A DNA stretch of 64,000 nt from Streptomyces sp. V3I8. GTDB taxonomy: Bacteria; Actinomycetota; Actinomycetes; Streptomycetales; Streptomycetaceae. Under the pieces are notes generated by a model, which had not been told where the DNA came from, ran no database searches, and was given only the letters and a program-made list of their open reading frames with translations. The stretch spans positions 372,001 to 436,000 of the forward strand of contig NZ_JAUSZL010000002.1 of NCBI RefSeq assembly GCF_030817535.1, written 5' to 3'. How positions within the stretch are numbered: position 1 is the stretch's first letter; the number at the start of each line of letters is the position of its first letter. The position numbers and the translations under genes were made by a program. Positions 1 through 7,447 of the stretch are shown piece by piece.

Positions 1-858
1 TCCGGCTCCCCCGGCGCTCCGGCCTGGGCGGCACCCGGCGGCGTACGCCATGTCCGGCACCAGGGGGCGCAGTTCGACGTGGACCTCGCTCCCACGCTGC
101 CGAGGAGCGCCCAGGGCCACCCGGTGATCTTCCAGGCCGGGGACTCCGGCGAGGGACGTGACTTCGCCGCACGCAACGCCGACGTCGTCTTCTCCGCGCA
201 CGGCAACGACTTCGACGACGCACTCGCCTTCGCCGACGACCTCCGGCGCCGTCTGCGCGCCGTCGGCCGACCCGACGACGATCTGCGCATCCTGCCGGGT
301 ACGGAGATCATCATCGGCGCCACCGAGGAGGAGGCGCTGGAGAAGAAGCGGTGGATCCGTCTCCAACAGGTCACTCCGGCCACCGCGTTGGGTATCGCCG
401 GACTCCTGTGGGGCCTGGACCTGTCCGACCGTGACGCCGACGGGCCGCTGCCCGCGGAGGAGCCGGTCGTCGCGGAGAACGACGGCTCCTTCGGCTCCAG
501 ACGGGTCAACGATCCGCGCGAGGTGGTCGCCGAGTGGCGTGGAAAGGCGGAGGCACATGGCTGGTCACTGCGGGAGACCGTCATCGCGCTCGGTCCGCAG
601 CGCGGTCACGTCGGTACGCCGGCCGGTCTCGCCGACAAGTTCGCCCACTACGTCCGGCACGGTGCCGTCGACGGTTTCAACGTCACGCCGTACCTGATCC
701 CCGACGGCCTGGACGACATCGTCGACCTGCTCGTCCCCGCCCTCCAGGAACGGGGCGTCTACCGCACCGAGTACACGGGAGCGACCCTGCGCGAGCACCT
801 GGGTCTGAGAGAGCCCTTGACCCACCGCACCACGGCCGACCGACGACGGGCCGGCTGA
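1..858 (+). CDS. NtaA/SnaA/DszA-family flavin-dependent monooxygenase, C-terminal part
   Basis: The frame is open from base 1 to the TGA at 856-858, giving at least 285 residues; the N terminus lies outside the window. The stretch around residues 20-70 (GHPVIFQAGDSGEG, then AARNADVVFSAH) matches the conserved flavin-pocket region of luciferase-like group C monooxygenases of the NtaA/SnaA/DszA type. These use FMNH2 from a partner reductase to oxidise substrates such as sulfur heterocycles, nitrilotriacetate or alkyl chains. The C-terminal part (GTPAGLADKFAHYV, then DGFNVTPYLIPDGLDDIVDLLVP) fits the same family. The substrate cannot be told from this part. The family call is firm. Confidence 0.9.
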   Translation, partial: SGSPGAPAWAAPGGVRHVRHQGAQFDVDLAPTLPRSAQGHPVIFQAGDSGEGRDFAARNADVVFSAHGNDFDDALAFADDLRRRLRAVGRPDDDLRILPGTEIIIGATEEEALEKKRWIRLQQVTPATALGIAGLLWGLDLSDRDADGPLPAEEPVVAENDGSFGSRRVNDPREVVAEWRGKAEAHGWSLRETVIALGPQRGHVGTPAGLADKFAHYVRHGAVDGFNVTPYLIPDGLDDIVDLLVPALQERGVYRTEYTGATLREHLGLREPLTHRTTADRRRAG

Positions 859-990
859 ACCGCGGCGGCTCCTGATCACCGCGATGGATCCGCAGGCACT
901 GCGTGTCCCGGGCTCACATGTCCACTGTCAGTGGCCCATGAGAAGGTCACGGAAGCTGAGCATGGCAATGGGCATTGTGGGAGGAAACGC

Positions 991-1473
991 GTGAAGGCGC
1001 TGCGTGAGATCGTCGGTCGCGACGAGTTCGACGCCTTGGTCATCAGGACCGACTACGACAACGAGACCGCATGGCAGGCGGTGACGGCGGACCTGGCCCG
1101 ACCATGGGGGGACGAAGGCGAGTTCGAGTCGTCCGTCCACCTCGTCGACGATCCCGCCTGGGCCGGCTCGATGCCCGACGAGATCCTCGACGAGGTGCGA
1201 AGGGACGAGAACCTGTCCGTGGTGTTCCTCGCCGACCGGGTGACGATGCGATCAGCCCACCGCGCTCTGCTGGCTCTGGACATCTTCGAGGAGGAAGACC
1301 TCGACCCGGAGCACTACCAGGAACTCGTCGACCAGCCGTCGCCCCGCGAGTTCCGTACCCTCCCCATAGGTGTCCACGACATACACGCGAACCTGGCGAT
1401 CGCCAACATGGACTTCGCGGAGTTCGCGGAAGTCGCCGCCGCCGACCCCGAGCGCATCTACCGGTCCTTCTGA
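991..1473 (+). CDS. Small acidic protein, DUF6924-like
   Basis: A 160-residue cytosolic protein of unknown function. I place the start at the GTG at 991 because a GGGAGGA site lies 6-10 nt upstream; an in-frame ATG-like start at 931 would add 20 unlikely residues. The pattern near residues 14-20 (ALVIRTDYDNETAW) followed by VHLVDDPAWAG and a C-terminal NLAIANMDFAEFAEVA resembles the actinobacterial DUF6924 family, recalled from memory rather than searched. No membrane segments or catalytic motif are visible. The last codons and stop are followed by a near-copy of themselves: cggtccttctga occurs at 1462-1473 and 1479-1490. Confidence 0.75.
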   Translation: MKALREIVGRDEFDALVIRTDYDNETAWQAVTADLARPWGDEGEFESSVHLVDDPAWAGSMPDEILDEVRRDENLSVVFLADRVTMRSAHRALLALDIFEEEDLDPEHYQELVDQPSPREFRTLPIGVHDIHANLAIANMDFAEFAEVAAADPERIYRSF

Positions 1474-1517
1474 GCCGGCGGTCCTTCTGAACCGGCTGCG
1501 GGGCCGGCGTCATACGA

Positions 1518-1555
1518 GAACGCACCCGTCGCGTGAGGACACGACAGGTGCGTTC
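1518..1555. terminator. Inverted repeat between convergent genes
   Basis: Perfect 9-bp arms (gaacgcacc at 1518-1526 and ggtgcgttc at 1547-1555) enclose a loop that contains a second short stem (gtcg/cgac). It lies between the convergent ends at 1473 and 1577 and would serve as a bidirectional terminator. There is no U-tract, which is usual in streptomycetes. Confidence 0.55.
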
Positions 1556-1576
1556 GGGGGCGGTAGGTGCCGGGGT

Positions 1577-1870
1577 TCACGCGTTCACATGGCGGCGGAC
1601 CGGTGTCCTGCGCGGTGCGGCGTGGTGCGCCGGTGTGTTCGCGCCCGCGTTCTGCAGACGTCGCAGCCACAGGGACGTCACGGTCAGGAGACCGGCGAAG
1701 ACCAGCAGGAAGAGCGCGGACACCCACATCTGCCGGCTCCCGGGATGCTCGTACCCGATCCAGGCGGCCGATGCCGCCCACAGCAGCACGGCCGCCGTGT
1801 AGAAGGTGCGCATGCGGTGCAGCTGCCGTACGGCCCGCAGGGACGTGGTGTGGTCTTTTTTCGGTGCCAT
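1577..1870 (-). CDS. Small two-helix membrane protein
   Basis: A 97-residue protein starting at the ATG at 1870 (MAPKKDHTTSL). Two hydrophobic segments are visible, roughly residues 24-42 (YTAAVLLWAASAAWIGY) and 50-70 (WVSALFLLVFAGLLTVTSLW), separated by a short polar turn. The tail is basic and proline/alanine rich. It lies 45 bp downstream of a zinc-ribbon gene on the same strand and probably shares its transcript. I do not recognise the family; only the membrane topology is supported. Confidence 0.6.
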   Translation of the reverse strand: MAPKKDHTTSLRAVRQLHRMRTFYTAAVLLWAASAAWIGYEHPGSRQMWVSALFLLVFAGLLTVTSLWLRRLQNAGANTPAHHAAPRRTPVRRHVNA

Positions 1871-1915
1871 GCCGACCCGTGTACCCCTGATGACCGATGA
1901 TTCACAGGGCATTCA

Positions 1916-2101
1916 TCAGGCGTCGCGGCCCTCGAAATCCCGTCGCACCGCCGCGCCTTCGTCCTCGACCAGCCCGGACCGGTCCGGAAGGTGCAGCACG
2001 GTCCTGCAGTGCTCACACACCGTCGCCCCCTCGGCCGGTCTGCTGCCGCATGCCTTGCAGACGCGCCGCGTCGTCGTCCGGTCCTCGCTGTTCTGCGTCA
2101 T
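1916..2101 (-). CDS. Small zinc-ribbon protein
   Basis: A 61-residue protein starting at the ATG at 2101, which has a GGGAG site 7 nt upstream. Two CxxC knuckles, CKAC and CEHC, separated by about 13 residues, form a typical zinc ribbon; the rest is charged. The longer open frame upstream of 2101 has no ribosome site and is not used here. It may be the first gene of a pair with the membrane protein at 1577-1870. The function is unknown. Confidence 0.6.
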   Translation of the reverse strand: MTQNSEDRTTTRRVCKACGSRPAEGATVCEHCRTVLHLPDRSGLVEDEGAAVRRDFEGRDA

Positions 2102-2277
2102 GCCGTCTCCCACTCGCATCTCGATCGCGCCGTTCGTGACGCTGCGCACCGCGGCATCGCGCTGTGCGCGGTACACCGCGCCGTGCGCCGTGCGCCGTAC
2201 GCCGTACAGATGCCGGGTTCCCTTGAGGCCGGGCATGATTCCTCGGCTCGGGAAAGGGATCCCGCGGGCGATCCCGG

Positions 2278-2775
2278 TCAGCTCCCCGCCGGGGCGGGGA
2301 AGAGCAGGCAGCTGCTGGTGGCGTGGGCGAGCAGGCGGTCGGTGGAGTCGAGGAGCTCGGCCTGGGCGAGCGCCGTGCGGCGGCCGCTGTTCAGGACGGT
2401 GCCGACGGCACGCACCTTGCCCGTGTCCACCGTGATCGGGCGCAGGAACTTCAAGGTCAGGTCGAGCGAGGTGTACGCCATGCCCTGCGGCAGCACCGAC
2501 TGGACGGCGCAGCCCGCGGCCGAGTCGAGGAGCGTGGCGTAGACACCGCCGTGCACGCTGCCGATGGGGTTGTAGTGCTCCTCGCCCGGAGCCAGGGTGA
2601 AGACGGCCCGCCCGTACTCGACCTCCTCCAGGCCGAAGCCCAGGGTGCTCGCGATGGGCGGTCCGGGGAGGCGGCCGGCGATGATGTCACGCAGGAAGTC
2701 CAGGCCGGTGGCTCCGCCGACCGCCCCCGCCGAGACGGACGGGTCCTCCCACGTGAATGTGCGCGACCTGTCCAT
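2278..2775 (-). CDS. PaaI-type hotdog-fold thioesterase
   Basis: A 165-residue hotdog-fold acyl-CoA thioesterase. The ATG at 2775 is preceded by GGAGGAG. The family signature is visible: GEEHYNPIGSVHGGVYATLLDSAAGCAV holds the HGG loop and the acidic residue of the active site. LDLTLKFLRPI and the terminal strand with ALAQAELLDS complete the fold. Such enzymes hydrolyse aryl- or acyl-CoA thioesters in the cytosol. The gene is divergent from the HxlR regulator at 2866 with a 90-bp shared control region, so regulation by that protein is likely but inferred. Confidence 0.85.
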   Translation of the reverse strand: MDRSRTFTWEDPSVSAGAVGGATGLDFLRDIIAGRLPGPPIASTLGFGLEEVEYGRAVFTLAPGEEHYNPIGSVHGGVYATLLDSAAGCAVQSVLPQGMAYTSLDLTLKFLRPITVDTGKVRAVGTVLNSGRRTALAQAELLDSTDRLLAHATSSCLLFPAPAGS

Positions 2776-2811
2776 GGCTGCTCCTCCGACCGCCTGACTT
2801 TGTTTATCGAA

Positions 2812-2839
2812 GTTAGACACTCCGGCTTCTGGCTGTCAA
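2812..2839 (-). promoter_or_regulatory. Promoter for the thioesterase gene
   Basis: On the minus strand TTGACA (2834-2839) is followed after 16 nt by TCTAAC (2812-2817), or after 18 nt by TAACTT. This is close to a sigma-70/HrdB-type promoter and points at the start at 2775. Confidence 0.55.
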
Positions 2840-2853
2840 TGGCGGAGCGGGCC

Positions 2854-2859
2854 TAGGCT
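2854..2859 (+). promoter_or_regulatory. -10 box of a probable leaderless HxlR transcript
   Basis: TAGGCT sits 6 nt before the ATG at 2866 and no ribosome site precedes that ATG. This spacing places the transcription start at or next to the start codon, as in known leaderless streptomycete mRNAs. Confidence 0.5.
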
Positions 2860-2865
2860 CGTCGC

Positions 2866-3450
2866 ATGGAGTGGCTTGAGGTCAGTACCGAGAACTGCAC
2901 CGTCCGGCGCACGCTGGATGTGGTCGGCGAGAAGTGGTCCCTGCTGGTGCTCCGGGACGCCATGAACGGAGTACGGCGCTTCGACGACTTCCGGCGGCAC
3001 ATCGGACTCTCCGACGCGGTGCTCGCGGACCGGCTGCGCAAGCTGGTCGGGGCCGGGATCCTGGACACCGTCCCCTACCAGGAGTCGGGCCGACGGACCC
3101 GCAACGAGTACCGGCTCACGAGCAAGGGCTGGGACCTGTGGCCCGTGATGCTGGCCCTCAAGGAGTGGGGGGACCACTACACCGCCGACCCGGCGGGACC
3201 GCCGCTCGACGTGTACCACTCGGACTGCGGCGAACCCCTCCGCACGGTGGTCACCTGCGCCGACGGTCACGGCCCGCTCCGGCCGAGGGAGGCGGGTACG
3301 CGGCCGGGTCCCGCCGCCCGGCCGCTGGCCCAGGTCGACCGCGGCGGGAGCGGTACGGACGATTCCGGCCGGCCCACCGCCGCAACCACAGCCGCGGCTA
3401 CCGCCACCGCCACCGCCACCGCCACCGGGCGACGGTCCGGCAAGGGATAG
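2866..3450 (+). CDS. HxlR-family transcriptional regulator with a repeat-encoded tail
   Basis: A 194-residue winged-helix regulator. Residues 8-105 carry the HxlR signature: NCTVRRTLDVVGEKWSLLVL, RRFDDFRRHIGLSDAVLADRL and the wing GRRTRNEYRLTSKGWDLWPV. Family members sense small molecules or redox changes and repress adjacent oxidoreductase or thioesterase genes. The thioesterase gene is divergent across 90 bp, so it is the likely target. The C-terminal 60 residues are low complexity and end in an alternating Ala-Thr run encoded by an ACCGCC hexanucleotide repeat near 3399-3427. That tail is not part of the family fold and may vary in length between strains. Confidence 0.88.
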   Translation: MEWLEVSTENCTVRRTLDVVGEKWSLLVLRDAMNGVRRFDDFRRHIGLSDAVLADRLRKLVGAGILDTVPYQESGRRTRNEYRLTSKGWDLWPVMLALKEWGDHYTADPAGPPLDVYHSDCGEPLRTVVTCADGHGPLRPREAGTRPGPAARPLAQVDRGGSGTDDSGRPTAATTAAATATATATATGRRSGKG

Positions 3451-3579
3451 GCGACCGGTCGGTGGTGGCTCGACCTGCCCCCGCCCCGCCTCGTCCCGCC
3501 TCGGGTTCCGGTGGCCCAACTTCCTTGCGCTACCGGAGGGCAGGGGCGGGAGCGGGTGCGCCGTCGGGGCGCGCCTTCG

Positions 3580-4191
3580 TCACTGGCCGCGCCAGATGTT
3601 GTCGAAGGCCGCATTCTCGATGCTGCGCCGTTGCCGTACGGCTTCCAGTTCCCGCACCGCGTCGTTGACGGCGGCCAGTACGGTCACGACCGCGTCGTCC
3701 ACGAGGCCCGCCACGTCCTCCTTCGGCTCGTCGTGGAGGCCCACGGCGGCCGCCAGGAACGCGAGGACGGGCTCGCCCGACGTCCAGCGGTCGGCCGCGT
3801 GGCGTCGGGCCGGGGTGTCGGTCAGTGCCGTCACGCCGCTGCCGAAGGGGTTCCACCGGTGGCGTGGCGACGCGATCTGCCCCTCCGCCCGCAGAGCGTC
3901 GAGGTAGGTGGCGGACAGGTCCCGGCCCCGGCGCCACAGCCAGTCCTCGACGGACTCGTACGGCTCCTGCCGGTTGAGCGCCGACGCCGCCTCGCCCAAC
4001 AGGCCGTCCCCCAGGTCTCCCTGCCAGTGGTCGGCGGGCACGATGCGGTCGCCGTCCAGGGAGAGGGCTCCGGCCTTGCGGAGATCGATCAGCTCGGCTC
4101 CGGCGAGGGCCAGCGACAGATCGCCCTGCCCGGTGGGACGGTCGGACTCGACATCCATGGTGCTGATCAAAAGGTCGCGCGGTGTGGTCAT
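3580..4191 (-). CDS. GPP34 (GOLPH3-like) family protein
   Basis: A 203-residue protein of the GPP34/GOLPH3 family, which in eukaryotes binds phosphatidylinositol-4-phosphate; the role in actinobacteria is unclear. The start MTTPRDLLISTMD at 4191 has GGAG 8 nt upstream, whereas the ATG at 4203 has no ribosome site. The family pattern is visible: an early LSLALAGAELIDL, then a GDR(I)V motif, a mid-region WRRGRDL and helices at the end. Streptomycetes carry several paralogues. It is cytosolic or peripheral to the membrane, with no transmembrane segment. Confidence 0.85.
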   Translation of the reverse strand: MTTPRDLLISTMDVESDRPTGQGDLSLALAGAELIDLRKAGALSLDGDRIVPADHWQGDLGDGLLGEAASALNRQEPYESVEDWLWRRGRDLSATYLDALRAEGQIASPRHRWNPFGSGVTALTDTPARRHAADRWTSGEPVLAFLAAAVGLHDEPKEDVAGLVDDAVVTVLAAVNDAVRELEAVRQRRSIENAAFDNIWRGQ

Positions 4192-4366
4192 GACGAGCTC
4201 CATGTCTGTCAATGCCGGGCCCTCGACCGGGGTCCGGAGCCGAAGTCGCGAACGGTCGGCCGACCGCGGCCCGGGTTCTTCGGGTCTCGGGTTCTTCGGG
4301 TACCGAGTCTGCCCGATACCGAAGCCGTTTCCACCGCTACGACCTGGCTCGGCCGGGCAGCCGGGG

Positions 4367-4741
4367 CTACGCCACGGCGTCGTCGGATCGGCCCGGGCCG
4401 TCGGGGTGGGACCGGAGCGGGGTGACAGTGAAGGTCATCCAGGGACTCAGCGGCAGCGTGCCGAGCGCCTTCCCGCGCGGCTCGCCCTCGTCGCGGGCAC
4501 GCCGGACACCGATGCCGCGCAGCTCGCCGACCGGGCGCCACAACCGTGTCAGGTGGCTGGACGCGGCCAACTCCCGGGAACTGGCCAGTTCCCGGGCGCG
4601 GCCAGCTTCCGGGCGCGGCCAGTTCCCGGACGCGGCCAGTTCCCGGACGCGAACCGCTTCGGCGGCGTGCCGACGGTCGACCTCGTCCTGGCCGGCGCCC
4701 TCGGGAACGGTGGTGGCGATCTCCACCAGGAACTCGCGCAC
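4367..4741 (-). CDS. Muconolactone delta-isomerase-like protein with internal repeat expansion
   Basis: A 124-residue protein starting at the GTG at 4741 (VREFLVEI). N-terminal VREFLVEIATTVPEG, then AAEAVRVRELA, LTRLWRPVGELR and LGTLPLSPWMTFTVTPL match the muconolactone isomerase (CatC-like) fold, whose members are normally about 90-96 residues. Here the RVRELAAS-x-HLTRLWRP region is interrupted by about 23 extra residues made by a 17-bp tandem repeat (4561-4646). The frame is kept because three 17-bp units plus one 18-bp unit add 69 bp. Activity is doubtful because the insertion splits a core element. The gene is divergent from a LysR regulator. Confidence 0.7.
   Translation of the reverse strand: MREFLVEIATTVPEGAGQDEVDRRHAAEAVRVRELAASGNWPRPEAGRARELASSRELAASSHLTRLWRPVGELRGIGVRRARDEGEPRGKALGTLPLSPWMTFTVTPLRSHPDGPGRSDDAVA
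4561..4646. repeat. 17-bp tandem repeat, five units
   Basis: Five consecutive units of the form acgcggccagttcccgg lie at 4561-4577, 4578-4595 (18 bp), 4596-4612, 4613-4629 and 4630-4646, differing by a few substitutions. The array lies within the muconolactone-isomerase-like gene. Confidence 0.9.
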
Positions 4742-4880
4742 GGTCCTGCTCCACCCGGTGGGGTGCCCGGCGGGGACCGGAACACCGCGGTGGTCGGGGG
4801 TGTCCCCGTCGTCCGCCCGAGCCACGGGGCACGCCACTACCCGCGTGTTCACCGCTGGGAGGCGTGGCCTCTCACCGACG

Positions 4881-4886
4881 TAGCAT
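4881..4886 (+). promoter_or_regulatory. -10 box of a probable leaderless LysR transcript
   Basis: TAGCAT lies 7 nt before the ATG at 4894, and no Shine-Dalgarno sequence is present. This supports leaderless initiation at MELRQLRYF rather than at the ATG at 4885. Confidence 0.5.
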
Positions 4887-4893
4887 GACCGGC

Positions 4894-5805
4894 ATGGAGC
4901 TGCGCCAACTGCGGTACTTCGTCGCGGTCGCCGAGGAACTGAACTTCGGCCGGGCGGCCGAGCGTCTGCTGATCGCGGGCCCCTCCCTGTCCCAGCAGAT
5001 CAAGGCACTCGAACGCGACCTGGGCGTACGGCTCTTCGACCGCGACCGGCGCTCGGTATTGCTCACCCCGGCCGGTTCGGCCCTGCTCCCGCACACCCGC
5101 GACCTGCTGGAACGCGCCGCCGACCTCCGGCGCCGCGCCGGCCGGCTGTCCGGATCGGAACCGGTACGGCTCGGCTACGTCAACTGGCTGCCGCCCGACC
5201 TGACCGCCCGCACCGCCGCGGTGGCCCAACTGCACATCGACGCGTGGATCGCGCCCTCGCACACCCAGGCCGCCCGGGTCGCCGACGGCAGCCTGGACCT
5301 CGCCGTGTGCTGGGTGCGCGACGAGGACCTGCGACAGCGCGGTCTGCACGCCCGTCTCATCGGCGCCGACCGGCTCTACGCCGTGGCGAGGGGTGACGAC
5401 ACCAGCGACGTCGCCGCCCGGGACACGGACGTCCTCCTCGACGGCGACACCACCTCGTGGTCGTCCTGGAACGCCTACGCCGAACTGCTGGCCCGGGACA
5501 CCGGGGCGCGTGCGGTGCGCATCGCCGACGGAGGCATCACCGGACCCGCGTTCTTCGACCATGTCCGCCGCGGCGGCCGGCCGGTCGTCAACTCCCCCAA
5601 GGGGCAGACCACTCCGCTGCCGCCCGACCTGGTCCGACGCCCGGTCGTCACGCCGGAGATCCACTGGACCTGGTCCCTGGTCCGCCGCGAGGACGAGGAC
5701 CGTCCGGCGGTCCTCGCCCTCGTGGACGCCCTCTGCGACGGCGTGGGCGATCTCGGCATCCACGCCCCGGACGCCTGGCTCCCGGCGGGCGACCCGCACC
5801 GCTAG
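4894..5805 (+). CDS. LysR-family transcriptional regulator
   Basis: A 303-residue LysR regulator. Residues 1-65 form the winged HTH (MELRQLRYFVAVAEELNFGR, then PSLSQQIKALERDLGVRLFDR and a VLLTPAG tail), and the rest is the periplasmic-binding-like effector domain. The start is set by the family N terminus and the leaderless -10 box. It is divergent from the muconolactone-isomerase-like gene across about 150 bp, an arrangement typical of CatR/CatM-type control of aromatic catabolic genes. That regulatory link is inferred. Upstream in-frame codons back to 4546 overlap the repeat region and are not coding. Confidence 0.9.
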   Translation: MELRQLRYFVAVAEELNFGRAAERLLIAGPSLSQQIKALERDLGVRLFDRDRRSVLLTPAGSALLPHTRDLLERAADLRRRAGRLSGSEPVRLGYVNWLPPDLTARTAAVAQLHIDAWIAPSHTQAARVADGSLDLAVCWVRDEDLRQRGLHARLIGADRLYAVARGDDTSDVAARDTDVLLDGDTTSWSSWNAYAELLARDTGARAVRIADGGITGPAFFDHVRRGGRPVVNSPKGQTTPLPPDLVRRPVVTPEIHWTWSLVRREDEDRPAVLALVDALCDGVGDLGIHAPDAWLPAGDPHR

Positions 5806-5881
5806 AAGGCTCCGGCCTGCGCTGGGAGGCCACGCCTACCAACAGGGAGGAAGCCGGTCCCGGCCCGGGCCCTTCAATCCT

Positions 5882-5929
5882 TTGACTCGCTTCCGCCACG
5901 GACCTACATTCCAGATATTCGACCGGTCG
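5882..5929 (+). promoter_or_regulatory. Promoter and operator-like palindrome for the SDR operon
   Basis: TTGACT (5882-5887) and TACATT (5905-5910) are separated by 17 nt, a good housekeeping-type promoter. A 10-bp palindrome, cgaccggtcg (5920-5929), sits just downstream of the expected transcription start, where a repressor would block it. The identity of the regulator is unknown. Confidence 0.55.
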
Positions 5930-5990
5930 GCTAGTAGTCGATCGGCCGGGAAACGGAAACCCCGTCCCATCCGGAAGCAGGTCGTTCACC

Positions 5991-6716
5991 ATGAGTTCTC
6001 AGCACCAGCACCAGCACCAGAAGGTCGCCGTCGTGACCGGTGCTTCGCAGGGCATCGGCGCCGGTCTCGTCGAGGCCTACCGCAAGCTCGGTCACGCCGT
6101 CGTCGCCACCTCGCGCACGATCGCCCCCTCCGACGACGCGGGCGTCCTGACCGTCCGGGGCGACATCGCCGACCCCGCCACCGCCGAGCGCGTCATCGCC
6201 GCCGGCATCGAGCAGTTCGGGCGCATCGACACCCTGGTCAACAACGCGGGCCTCTTCGTCGCCAAGCCCTTCACCCAGTACACGGCGGACGACTACGCCG
6301 CGGTGACCGGCGTCAACCTGGCCGGCTTCTTCCGCATCACCCAACTGGCCGTCGAGCGCATGCTCGTCCAGGGCGGCGGCCACCTCGTCAACATCACCAC
6401 CAGCCTGGTCGACAACGCGAACTCCGACGTGCCCTCCGTGCTCGCCTCGCTGACCAAGGGCGGCCTGCAGTCCGCGACCAAGTCCCTCGCCATCGAGTAC
6501 GCCACACGCGGCATCCGTGCCAACGCCGTCTCACCGGGCACCATCAAGACCCCCATGCACCCCGTGGAGACGCACGCGGCACTCGCCGCCCTGCACCCGG
6601 TCGGCCGTCTCGGCGAGGAGAGCGACATCGTCGATGCGGTGATGTACCTGGAGAACGCGCCGTTCGTGACCGGCGAGATCCTGCACGTGGACGGCGGTAT
6701 GAGCGCGGGCCACTGA
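5991..6716 (+). CDS. Short-chain dehydrogenase/reductase lacking the usual catalytic tyrosine
   Basis: A 241-residue classical SDR. The cofactor motif TGASQGIG is at residues 16-23 and NNAG follows at about 84-87. The C terminus ends with a typical VTGEILHVDGGMS. Where YxxxK is expected the sequence reads VPSVLASLTKGG, so an alanine stands four residues before the lysine and the tyrosine is missing; the preceding serine (NITTS) is present. I recall a set of actinobacterial SDRs with this LTKGG form. It may be a reductase with altered chemistry or a non-catalytic member. The NTF2-like gene follows after 28 bp in the same operon. Confidence 0.88.
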   Translation: MSSQHQHQHQKVAVVTGASQGIGAGLVEAYRKLGHAVVATSRTIAPSDDAGVLTVRGDIADPATAERVIAAGIEQFGRIDTLVNNAGLFVAKPFTQYTADDYAAVTGVNLAGFFRITQLAVERMLVQGGGHLVNITTSLVDNANSDVPSVLASLTKGGLQSATKSLAIEYATRGIRANAVSPGTIKTPMHPVETHAALAALHPVGRLGEESDIVDAVMYLENAPFVTGEILHVDGGMSAGH

Positions 6717-6744
6717 CCCGCCGGACAACGACAGGAGACCTCCG

Positions 6745-7161
6745 ATGGACAGCACGACAGACGGTGACACGACAGACAGCGACACGGCGGACGGTGAAGC
6801 GACGGACGGCGAAGTGATCCTGCGCGGGGTTCTCGACCGGTGGAAGGCGGCGGTCGACGCGCACCGGCCGCAGCTCGCCGCCGCCCAGTTCACCGAGGAT
6901 GCCATCTTCCAGGGGCTGCGCCCGCACAGTGTCGGAAGGCCGGGCATCGCCGCGTACTACGACTCCCAGCCCATCGGACTGACGGCCGAGTACCGGATCC
7001 TCGAGACCCGGCGTCCCGCCGACGACCTCGTGCTCGGCTATCTGAGCGTCGACTTCTCGTTCACCGACCGCCCCACTCTCACCGTCAACCTCGGCGTACT
7101 GCTGCGGCGGTCGGCGCAGGACTGGCACATCGGGTACTACCAGGTGTCCCGGCCGGGATGA
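6745..7161 (+). CDS. NTF2-like (SnoaL/SgcJ-type) protein
   Basis: A 138-residue protein preceded by AGGAGACC. After an acidic, Thr/Asp-rich N-terminal 22 residues comes an NTF2-like cone fold: VLDRWKAAVDAHRPQLAAAQFTEDAIFQG, GRPGIAAYYDS and a C-terminal strand WHIGYYQVS. Such proteins are small isomerases, cyclases or ligand-binding partners of oxidoreductases. It is co-transcribed with the SDR upstream and ends before a strong hairpin, so the two probably act together. The substrate is unknown. The acidic leader is partly repetitive (acagacggtgac-like units). Confidence 0.75.
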   Translation: MDSTTDGDTTDSDTADGEATDGEVILRGVLDRWKAAVDAHRPQLAAAQFTEDAIFQGLRPHSVGRPGIAAYYDSQPIGLTAEYRILETRRPADDLVLGYLSVDFSFTDRPTLTVNLGVLLRRSAQDWHIGYYQVSRPG

Positions 7162-7277
7162 CGCACCGGCCGACGGCCTCCCTCGCCCGGCAGCGGCCCG
7201 GCGGCCGCCGTCGCACCGACGACGGACCCGGAGCCGGCCCGGCCGCTCGCCGCCGACAAGACCCGGTCAAGGTCCCC

Positions 7278-7311
7278 GGTGTGAACGGGACTTCGGTCCC
7301 CCGTTCACACC
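7278..7311 (+). terminator. Long hairpin with UUCG loop after the SDR operon
   Basis: Arms ggtgtgaacggg (7278-7289) and cccgttcacacc (7300-7311) are perfectly complementary, and the inner segment folds further as gac-ttcg-gtc, giving a stable cUUCGg tetraloop with two bulged cytosines. It lies 116 bp after the NTF2-like stop and before the promoter region of the next gene. Confidence 0.7.
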
Positions 7312-7447
7312 GAGGACTTTGAACACTCGCAGTACAAAGTATGGACATGCCAAGTGAAAGCCCCTTAGGTTGGCGGCGCAACTCAGCCCCGCCACAGCAG
7401 ACCGGAACGCAGTCCGGCACGGTCCGGTCCCGCCACATGGAGGACCG

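Noticed and set aside
4546..4893. An N-terminal extension of the LysR gene
   Set aside because: It runs through the tandem repeat on the wrong strand, and LysR homology starts exactly at 4894.
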